A stretch of DNA of 64,000 nucleotides from Neolewinella lacunae (GTDB lineage: Bacteria; Bacteroidota; Bacteroidia; Chitinophagales; Saprospiraceae): assembly GCF_014349155.1 (NCBI RefSeq), contig NZ_JACSIT010000138.1:23926-87925 (forward strand). Direction: 5' to 3'. A program made the position numbers and the translations under genes. The notes beneath the pieces were generated by a model. It made no database searches and was not told the origin of the DNA. It saw only the letters and a program-made list of their open reading frames with translations. Of this stretch, positions 26,487-33,500 are shown in pieces; the first letter of the stretch is position 1; the number at the start of each line of letters is the position of its first letter.

Positions 26487-27491
26487 ATCAATTCCACTAC
26501 TCCTACCATTCTGGCCATTGAATCGAGCTGCGACGATACTTCGGCGGCAGTTGTGGTCTCCGGGGCTGTCCTCAGCAACGTCACGGCCAGCCAGGCCATC
26601 CACGAAGCCTACGGCGGGGTGGTGCCGGAGCACGCCAGCCGGGCCCACCAGCGCAACATTGTACCCACCGTTGCCGTGGCCCTCCAGCGGGCCGGCGTTA
26701 CGGCCGAAGACATCGACGCAGTAGCCTTTACCCGGGGCCCCGGGCTGATCGGTTCGTTGATGGTGGGGGTCAGTTTTGCCAAGGCTTTTGCCCTGGCCCG
26801 GGGCATCCCCCTGATTGAAGTGGACCACATGCAGGCCCACGTACTGGCCCACTTTGCCGAAGACCCGCAGCCTGAATTTCCCTTCCTCTGCCTGACCGTG
26901 TCCGGGGGCCATACCCAGCTCGTGCTGGTCCACTCCGCCCTCCACCAGGAAATCATCGGGCGGACACTCGACGACGCCGCCGGGGAGGCCTTTGATAAGT
27001 CGGGCAAACTCCTGGGCCTCACTTACCCCGCCGGGCCGGAGATCGACCGGCGGGCCCAACGCGGACAGCCCAGCATTGCCTTCGCGCGGCCCGATCCCGG
27101 CGGACTCGACTTCAGTTTCAGCGGCCTCAAGACCAGCATCCTTTACACCCTGCAGAAAAAGGTAAAGGAGGACCCCGACTTCGTGGCGCAGCATCTGGAC
27201 GACATTTGCGCGTCCATCCAACACAGCATCGTCTCGATTCTCCTGCAAAAGCTGCAACTGGCCGCAGAGGCGACGGGGCTGACCCGCGTGGCCCTGGCCG
27301 GCGGGGTTTCGGCCAACAGCGACCTGCGTCTCGGCCTCGAAGCCCTGGGCCAGGAGCGGGGGTGGACCACTTTCATCCCCCGCCTCGAATACTGCACCGA
27401 TAACGCCGCCATGATCGGGGTAACGGCCCGCTTCAAATACGCCGCTGGCTTGTTTGCGGAACAGGACGTGGCACCGGCGGCCAGGTTCTAG
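26487..27491 (+). CDS. tsaD: tRNA N6-adenosine threonylcarbamoyltransferase TsaD
   Basis: TsaD transfers threonylcarbamoyl from TC-AMP to A37 of ANN-decoding tRNAs, together with TsaB and TsaE. The conserved opening ILAIESSCDDTSAAVV is encoded from 26508, but there is no ATG, GTG or TTG between the in-frame stop at 26415 and a GTG at 26553, which would remove it. I use ATC at 26487 as the first codon; ATT at 26508 (LAIESS follows) is the alternative. Other family marks are EVDHMQAHVLAHF (metal-binding His pair), LTVSGGHTQLVLV, DDAAGEAFDK, LDFSFSGLKT, VALAGGVSANSDLR and CTDNAAMIG. At 334 residues the length is normal. Confidence 0.93.
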   Translation: MNSTTPTILAIESSCDDTSAAVVVSGAVLSNVTASQAIHEAYGGVVPEHASRAHQRNIVPTVAVALQRAGVTAEDIDAVAFTRGPGLIGSLMVGVSFAKAFALARGIPLIEVDHMQAHVLAHFAEDPQPEFPFLCLTVSGGHTQLVLVHSALHQEIIGRTLDDAAGEAFDKSGKLLGLTYPAGPEIDRRAQRGQPSIAFARPDPGGLDFSFSGLKTSILYTLQKKVKEDPDFVAQHLDDICASIQHSIVSILLQKLQLAAEATGLTRVALAGGVSANSDLRLGLEALGQERGWTTFIPRLEYCTDNAAMIGVTARFKYAAGLFAEQDVAPAARF

Positions 27492-27510
27492 GGTGAGCGC
27501 TCCCGGGTGA

Positions 27511-27532
27511 ACATTCGAACATGTTCGAAAGT
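27511..27532. terminator. Hairpin after tsaD, ACATTCGAA family copy 1
   Basis: Arms ACATTCGAA and TTCGAAAGT (one mismatch) around CATG, 19 bp after the tsaD stop. The same hairpin, perfect, lies after fumC at 48342-48363. No T-run follows, so a terminator role is uncertain. Confidence 0.5.
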
Positions 27533-27554
27533 ACGAGCCAGGACCGTCAACCGG

Positions 27555-27570
27555 GCGCGGCCGCAGGTGC
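27555..27570 (-). repeat. Dispersed 16-bp motif, GCACCTGCGGCCGCGC
   Basis: Exact intergenic copy, variable base G, 63 bp past the tsaD stop. Confidence 0.9.
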
Positions 27571-27603
27571 TACCGTCCGGACAAGGAGCAGGGAACAGCC
27601 TAA

Positions 27604-27638
27604 TGAACTATGAACTATGAACTATGAACTATGAACTA
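27604..27638. repeat. 7-bp tandem repeat TGAACTA x5
   Basis: Five perfect units. The same word, read as TAGTTCA, is repeated seven times at 50579-50627, and single units occur near 50648-50695 and 52893-52915. Confidence 0.95.
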
Positions 27639-27804
27639 TGAACCAGAGAATCCCCACCGTCGTCTAACAATCCTTGCTCTTCATCGAATTTCCCCTGCAC
27701 CTGCGCTCCGGCGCCCTAACTTAGAGAAGTGTAGCGACGTTAATATGAAAAGCTTCGCAGGAACCTAGCGTCCCTACCCTTTTTCCCCTCAGCCCCCAAC
27801 CGCC

Positions 27805-28551
27805 ATGCGCAAGAAAATAACCGACTTCGCCAAGAAGCAACTTAAAGAATCCATTATGAACCCCAACGGCAATACCGACCGCAACCGCCACGCTGAAACC
27901 ATCATCCGGACCCACGTCGTGTGGAGCATGGGCGCCAGCTTTTTCGTTACGCTGCCAGTAGCCGACGTCTTTGCCGTCTCCGCCCTCCAGCTCGACATGA
28001 TCCGGCAACTGACCCGGGTCTACGACATCGATTTTGCCGAGACCCAGGGCAAGGCCATCATCTCCGCCCTCACCTCCAGCACCATGGCCCGCGCCGGTGC
28101 CCGCAGCCTGATCAAACTCATCCCCGGCGTGGGTACCGTAGTGGGCGGCATCACTACTGCGGCGGTGAACGGCGCGGGAACTTATGCCCTCGGGGAAGTC
28201 TTTAAGCAACACTTTGCCAACGGCGGCACCATCCTGGACTTCGACACCGACCGCCTGAAGAAGGTCTACCAGGAGCAATTCGAGAAAGGCAAGAAGGTGG
28301 CCAAGCAGTGGAAAGAAGAAGCCGAGGCCAAAGTGGAAACCATGACCACGGAAGCACCCCAGCCCAGCGATCCCACTCCAGCCCGGCCCAGCGCCAAATC
28401 CGCCCCTGCTCCCGAGGCTACGCCCGAGCCTTCAGCACCGGTAATGGACGACGACGCCATCCGCAAAATCAAGGAACTGGCCGAGATGAAGGCCCAGAAC
28501 ATCATTTCTGAAGAGGAATTTGAACTGATGAAGAAACGCATCATCGGTTAA
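27805..28551 (+). CDS. DUF697-like protein with C-terminal SHOCT motif
   Basis: A 248-residue protein. Residues ~25-135 are hydrophobic and glycine-rich and match the general DUF697 pattern seen next to small GTPases (IIRTHVVWSMGASFFVTLPV, DVFAVSALQLDMIRQLTRVY, ARSLIKLIPGVGTVVGGIT, AGTYALGEVFKQHFANGG), probably inserting into the inner membrane. A Pro/Ala-rich linker (~185-215) leads to a 30-residue SHOCT-like end (IRKIKELAEMKAQNIISEEE). No GTPase gene is adjacent. It is followed by scpB, which has its own promoter box. Confidence 0.85.
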   Translation: MRKKITDFAKKQLKESIMNPNGNTDRNRHAETIIRTHVVWSMGASFFVTLPVADVFAVSALQLDMIRQLTRVYDIDFAETQGKAIISALTSSTMARAGARSLIKLIPGVGTVVGGITTAAVNGAGTYALGEVFKQHFANGGTILDFDTDRLKKVYQEQFEKGKKVAKQWKEEAEAKVETMTTEAPQPSDPTPARPSAKSAPAPEATPEPSAPVMDDDAIRKIKELAEMKAQNIISEEEFELMKKRIIG

Positions 28552-28612
28552 GCCTGCGGCAGCGAAAACGGGCAGGGGTAGGAAAGGCCGCCGCATTTGT
28601 CCGGCCAGTTTC

Positions 28613-28620
28613 TATCTTTG
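28613..28620 (+). promoter_or_regulatory. Candidate -7 box for scpB (TATCTTTG)
   Basis: A perfect TAnnTTTG box ending 9 bp before the scpB ATG. A transcript starting at the usual distance would have almost no leader. Confidence 0.6.
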
Positions 28621-28629
28621 CCCGCCCGT

Positions 28630-29211
28630 ATGGAATACCTGCCGCAACACATTGAGGCCCTGATCTTCGCCTCCCCTACTGCCATCTCTTTGGAGGAATT
28701 GCAGAATGTTCTCCTGGAGAATTTCGGGGTTTGCTTTGCCCAAAAGGTGATGTTGGAGGCCATTGAGGAACTCCGACAGCGCTATGACCACAACGTACAC
28801 AGTTTTGCGATTGTGGAAGTGGCTGGCGGTTACCAGTTCATGAGTAAGGGTGCCTACCACGAAACGATCGGCACCCACCTGCGCATGCAGAGCAATAAGA
28901 AGCTCAGTCGCTCCGCCCTGGAAACCCTCAGCATTATTGCCTACAAGCAGCCGGTGACCAAATCAGAGTTGGAAAAAATCCGGGGTGTTTCCTGTGATTA
29001 CGCCATTCAGAAACTCCTGGAAAAGGAGCTCATTACCATTACGGGTCGCGCAGAGACCATCGGCAAACCCCTGACTTACGGCGTCACCGACCGCTTCCTG
29101 GATTATTTTGGGATCAAGTCGCTGGACGAACTGCCCCAGCCGAAAGACTTCGCCCTGCCCGAAAACACCATCGGCGAGCCCGAAGCCCTGATGGTGAGCG
29201 AGGAGGAGTAA
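28630..29211 (+). CDS. scpB: Segregation and condensation protein ScpB
   Basis: A 193-residue cytoplasmic protein. ScpB dimers bind the ScpA kleisin and SMC to form the chromosome-organising condensin. Two winged-helix domains are recognisable: EYLPQHIEALIFASPTAISL at the start, then the family hallmark KLSRSALETLSIIAYKQPVTKSELEKIRGV (from ~96), CDYAIQKLLEKELITITGRA, GKPLTYGVTDRFLDYFGI and SLDELPQP. The start is ATG 28630; an upstream TTG would put the promoter box inside the gene. No scpA is in the window. Confidence 0.95.
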   Translation: MEYLPQHIEALIFASPTAISLEELQNVLLENFGVCFAQKVMLEAIEELRQRYDHNVHSFAIVEVAGGYQFMSKGAYHETIGTHLRMQSNKKLSRSALETLSIIAYKQPVTKSELEKIRGVSCDYAIQKLLEKELITITGRAETIGKPLTYGVTDRFLDYFGIKSLDELPQPKDFALPENTIGEPEALMVSEEE

Positions 29212-29213
29212 AT

Positions 29214-29597
29214 TCACCGAACGTACTGCCGAAAAAGTCCGCTGAGCACCCGATCCGGGTCGCTGGTGCGGCCGGGGTGGACGCAGGAGCATTGCAGGAC
29301 AGTGCTGCGGGCGGCCGTCAGCCAGCGAAAACGGCTGGGGGCATCGAGGCAGGCAATGGGTCCGCCGGCCGGGTCACCCTGGCAGATGAGTTCCCAGACG
29401 CGGAGGTAGGCGGCCAACTCGGCGGGGTCGGCGGCGGGATCGAAAGCCAACAGGCGGGGCAGGTTGAGGTGGACGGCCAGCTCCAGAAAGCCCAAGCGCT
29501 TGCAAAAAAGAATGACCCCGACGTTGATGAACTCCTCGATCTCCACGCGGGGGACGTAACGGATGACGGCGTATTCGTAGACCTGATCAACGGGCAT
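29214..29597 (-). CDS. DUF3037 family protein
   Basis: A 127-residue protein. YEYAVIRYVPRVEIEEFINVGVIL at the N-terminus is the signature of DUF3037, with FCKRLGFLELAVHLN and the closing TSDPDRVLSGLFRQYV. The gene overlaps the HipA-like kinase gene by 11 bp; the kinase is upstream. The two families are repeatedly found side by side (general knowledge), suggesting one functional unit. Whether DUF3037 is a substrate, inhibitor or scaffold is not known to me. Confidence 0.9.
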   Translation of the reverse strand: MPVDQVYEYAVIRYVPRVEIEEFINVGVILFCKRLGFLELAVHLNLPRLLAFDPAADPAELAAYLRVWELICQGDPAGGPIACLDAPSRFRWLTAARSTVLQCSCVHPGRTSDPDRVLSGLFRQYVR

Positions 29598-30366
29598 TTT
29601 CGGCTGCTTTGGTGAGGGCGTCCAGCTGGGCCAGGCGGATGGTGAGGTATTGGGTATAGACTTGGCGCTTGGCGGCGGGCAACTGGGGGTTTCCTGCGTC
29701 GACCAGCCAATCGTCGGGCAGCAACTCCACCACGGTGGCCACGAAATCGGGGGTCAGCCGACTGCGCAACTGAGCGGCAGCGGCGGGTAATTCGGTGGCT
29801 TTGGGCAGCAGGACGTGGTCTTTGATGGCGGGGAAGGGGCGGTGGGCGTGGGCTTCCCAGTCCGTCCAGGCGTGGTGAAAATAGAGGCTGGCCCCGTGGT
29901 CAATCAGCCAGAGTTCCTTTTTCCAGTTCAGCAGGTTGGGGTTGCGGACCGTCCGGTCGATGTTGGTGATGACGGCATCCAGGAGCACTACCAGCGATGC
30001 TTCCAACGGCGTAGCGACGGACACGAGCGGATCGTAGGTAATGGCACCGGCCAGGTAGTGCAGCCCGAGGTTAAGCCCCACGCTGAATTTGAGGAGGTCC
30101 TGAATTTCTTCGTCGGGCTCGGTTTTGCTGAAGGAATCGTCGAGTTCCATGAACACCAATTCCGGGACGCGCAGGCCCAGGCCCCGGGCCAGTTCTCCGC
30201 CGATGAGTTCGGCGATGAGGGCCTTACGTCCTTGGCCCGCGCCGCGAAACTTGAGGACGTAGGGGAAGTCGTCGTCGCCGTCCACAATGGCGGGCAGGGA
30301 ACCTCCCTCGCGCAAGGGGGTGACGTAGCGCGTGACGTTGACGGTGCGGAGTTCGGGCGGGATCAT
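29587..30366 (-). CDS. HipA-like kinase (HipA_2 type)
   Basis: A 259-residue protein with a shortened HipA/PI3K-like kinase fold. It keeps an ATP-binding region (FPYVLKFRGAGQGRKALIAE), a catalytic loop of the NxDR kind (ITNIDRTVRNPNLL) and a metal-binding loop (LWLIDHGASLYFH). The length is about 60% of classical HipA and it lacks the HipB-contacting N-terminal domain; no HipB gene is next to it. Its partner is DUF3037, overlapping by 11 bp. A protein-kinase role is likely, but the target is unknown, and calling it a toxin would be speculation. A TACCTTTA box lies 5 bp before the ATG. Confidence 0.88.
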   Translation of the reverse strand: MIPPELRTVNVTRYVTPLREGGSLPAIVDGDDDFPYVLKFRGAGQGRKALIAELIGGELARGLGLRVPELVFMELDDSFSKTEPDEEIQDLLKFSVGLNLGLHYLAGAITYDPLVSVATPLEASLVVLLDAVITNIDRTVRNPNLLNWKKELWLIDHGASLYFHHAWTDWEAHAHRPFPAIKDHVLLPKATELPAAAAQLRSRLTPDFVATVVELLPDDWLVDAGNPQLPAAKRQVYTQYLTIRLAQLDALTKAAENAR

Positions 30367-30371
30367 GGGGG

Positions 30372-30379
30372 TAAAGGTA
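30372..30379 (-). promoter_or_regulatory. Candidate -7 box for the HipA/DUF3037 operon (TACCTTTA)
   Basis: TAnnTTTG-like (last base A) on the minus strand, ending 5 bp before the ATG at 30366. This again implies a very short or absent leader. Confidence 0.45.
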
Positions 30380-30526
30380 CGGGCTAATTAGGGGCTTCTG
30401 CTGCGGTGGATTATCGCCCCCTCCCTCCGGCATATCCCGATTTTTAGTCCGGCCACCGCCAAAAGCCTTCACCGCGGCTGTGTAATGGGGCATTTGCCCG
30501 CATCTTCCCTATCTAAACACTCCAGT

Positions 30527-33500
30527 ATGCAGCAATGGCTACTCCCTATTCTCCTGTTGTTTTCGGCCATTGCAGTGGGCCAATCTTTTGATTTCCCAGC
30601 AACGACCACCCGGATTTACCCCATTCCGGCCAGTACGGTTGGTGGCCTGCTCAGCGGCCAAATCCTGGCCGAGAATCTTCCCGATCCGGGCGAACCCTAT
30701 CCGGCAAATACTTTGCACGTTGACCTGCCTCCCGGACACTACCTGGAGGTTCGGCTGTCCGCAGAAAATGTGGCGTACGAATACTTTAACACCTACCGCT
30801 ACACCTTCAGCGCGGAAGAACACCGGGGTAAATTCCACCTCCGGGTCCACGATGCGACAGGCTCCCCCCGGAGCGATGCAGAAGTGTTGGCCGATGGGCA
30901 CCCCGTCCGCTACGCCAAAAAACACGGTGCCTACCGCCGTCGCGACTGGAAGATTGACGAGGTGCGTATCGTTGTTGACCAAGACACCTTGTTTTACCTG
31001 GTCGAAGAAGGTTTTAAAAAGAGTCGCTTTCGCCACGATCTTTCCCACGTCACGCGCAACATCCCGGCCTACGTCATACTTACCCCTTACCGGATTACCC
31101 GCAACAGCTACCGCTACCTGAAAGGAGGCATTGCCCACGGCAACTGGAGTATGTACAATTACCCCTTCCGGCGCACCATTCAACGGACGATTAACCCGCC
31201 CCGGCCCGTAGCGGGGTACGTCACTACCAACCAGCCCAAATACCGCCCCACAGACACCCTACGCATCAGCGCCTACCTGACCAAGCCCAGCGGCAGGCCC
31301 CTGGTAGCAGACTCGATTGACCTGAGCATCTTCCTTCACCGACCTTATCAGCGGGTGCTGGAGCGCAAAATTGGTCGCACCACGCGCGGCAGATACGAAT
31401 TGACGATGCCTCTTCCTGCGGCCTGGGAGATGGACCGTAAATACAACATTGAATTCAGTCTGCCCGGCATTATGCGGCGCGAAGTGTCCCCGGACATCAG
31501 CTTCCGGCTGGAGGATTATGAGCTGGCAGAATACGAACTCGACGTCACGGCCAGTACCGATGCCCGGCTGCCGGGGACGGCGTGGCTGGACCTGGCGACC
31601 AAAGACAGCAACGGCCAGCCCCTACCCGATGGGCAGTTGACGCTGACGGTTTTGCTCGACCGGATCGCAGCGCTGGCCGACACAGTGGGCCTGACCCTGC
31701 CCGACACCTTATACACTAGGGTGTGTAATCTGATACAGAATGCCCTCACGGTAACTGTGCCGTTGGAAAAACTCATAACTACGTTTAAAACCAGTAGTTA
31801 CGTTTTTACAAGGGAGCCAAAAAACGGCGAACAGATTTCCCGTCAGATTACACACCCTACCTTATACACCTACCGGGAAGCGACCGATAACCGCGTGAAA
31901 CGTCGCATTGTCCTGCCCGACAGTCTTTTTCCCGCCGGCTATTCACTGGAGGTGAAAGTGAAGACCCAGCTCAGTGGTCCGTCCGGCGAATATGTGGAGA
32001 AGACTTCGCCGCTGGTGGTGGACCGGCGTTTCCCGCAGGTCCCTCGCCTGGAGTTGGACGGGCCCAGCCTTCATCTTTTCCTGGCACCTGCGGCCGCGCC
32101 CGCGCCGGCCACCCTCCTGACCATCAATGCCCAGGGAGATACAGTGGTCACGGCCATCACGCTCCCCCACCGGCTTAAGCTCGATCATCAGCAGCGGCAG
32201 TACACGCTCCAGTACCAAGAGCAGTCGGTGCAGCAGGTCCTGCGAAAGCTGCGCCCAACCGACGAAAAGCTGGTGCGCTGGGCGCAAGACACGCTTTTCA
32301 TTCAATTCACCAACCCGCACCAGCAGGAGGTGTTTTGGGAATTGCGGGCGCGGACGCAGGTGCTGGGCGAGGGTGACGGAGCAAAGATGGACTACGTACA
32401 AGCGGGCTTCGCGCCGGGCACCGAACTTCAACTGCGCTACCGTTACCTGGCGGGCGGAACCTGGGTTTTTGGCGAGGAAACCTTGGTTGCTCCAGATCCG
32501 ACCCTCCTGAGCCCCGATCCCCAACAACTGTCCATCGCCCTGGAGCATCCCGAAAAAGTGCGGCCTGGCCAGACCGTCCGCGTAGCCCTCACGGCCACCG
32601 ATCAACGCGGCCGCCCAGCTTCTGGAGTACGGCTGACCGCCGCCACTTACAACGCCCGTTTTGATGGTTTGCCTTCTTCCATGCCCACCTACACCACCCG
32701 GCAACGGCCCGAACGTCAGCGCCAGTCTTACCAAATCAAGGATATTCATCTAAAGGGAAACCGGGTACCACCCTACTGGGCGATTACCCGGACCGGCCTG
32801 GACACCTCCTTAGCCTACCAGTTGCGCTACCCCACCGCTGAATTCTCCCTGTTGCGGAGTTTGGATACCATTGTGCCTGCGGGTAGTCCGCAAGCCCATT
32901 TCGCCCCCTTCATTCTAAAAGACCACCGGCCAATTCCCCTCAGCCTGGTGTACGCCGACGATCGGCTGGTCTATTTTCACCACCCTAATATTACTACGCC
33001 CTACAGCATTCCGGTAGACAGCGGCTGGCACCACATCGTGCTCCGCACCCAACACCACCGCTACGAAAAAGACTTGTACTTCCCGGCCCGGCAGCAATCC
33101 ATCGTCAGCTTCGCCTCCGAGCAGTGGCTGGCGGCGGGCTGGCAACGGACAGAAATGAAAAAGCCTACCCAAGAGGAAGTCAATAGCGTTCACAACCGGG
33201 TCTTTGCCCTGACGGGGATGGATGCACCGGGCGATTTTCATTTCCGGACGGGCGGAGGGACGATGATTCAATCGGGGCGTGCGTCGCGCGGAGGCTATTG
33301 GGCACCCCTGGGCCTGGCCACGGCAAATAACAGGATAGACTTCTGGATGCCGAACGGCGATAGTGTTCAATTGACCTACGAGCCCCAAGCGCTGTACCAA
33401 ATAAAGACGGAGCGGGATCGCCTTTACCCTTTAGCGCCGGAGTTGATCTTATCCACTTTAAGAAAGCCGGGAGAAGCCCCTACCAGCCCGGGGATACCCC

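Larger units (their letters stand above)
27492..27804. other. Repeat-bearing gap between tsaD and the DUF697 gene
   Basis: 313 bp with no gene. In order: the 22-bp hairpin (27511-27532), the 16-bp dispersed motif (27555), five TGAACTA units (27604-27638), a degenerate motif copy (GCACCTGCGCTCCGGCGC at 27698) and a pyrimidine-rich leader before the ATG at 27805. Confidence 0.7.

Noticed and set aside
26553-27491. GTG at 26553 as the tsaD start
   Set aside because: It deletes ILAIESSCDDTSAAVV, which is part of the nucleotide-binding fold.
28597-28629. TTG start 11 codons upstream for scpB
   Set aside because: It would place the TATCTTTG box inside the gene and add residues foreign to the family.
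31717-31859. The inverted repeat in the A2M gene as an internal terminator or attenuator
   Set aside because: The direct 10-bp duplication at both borders and the in-frame length are better explained by insertion.
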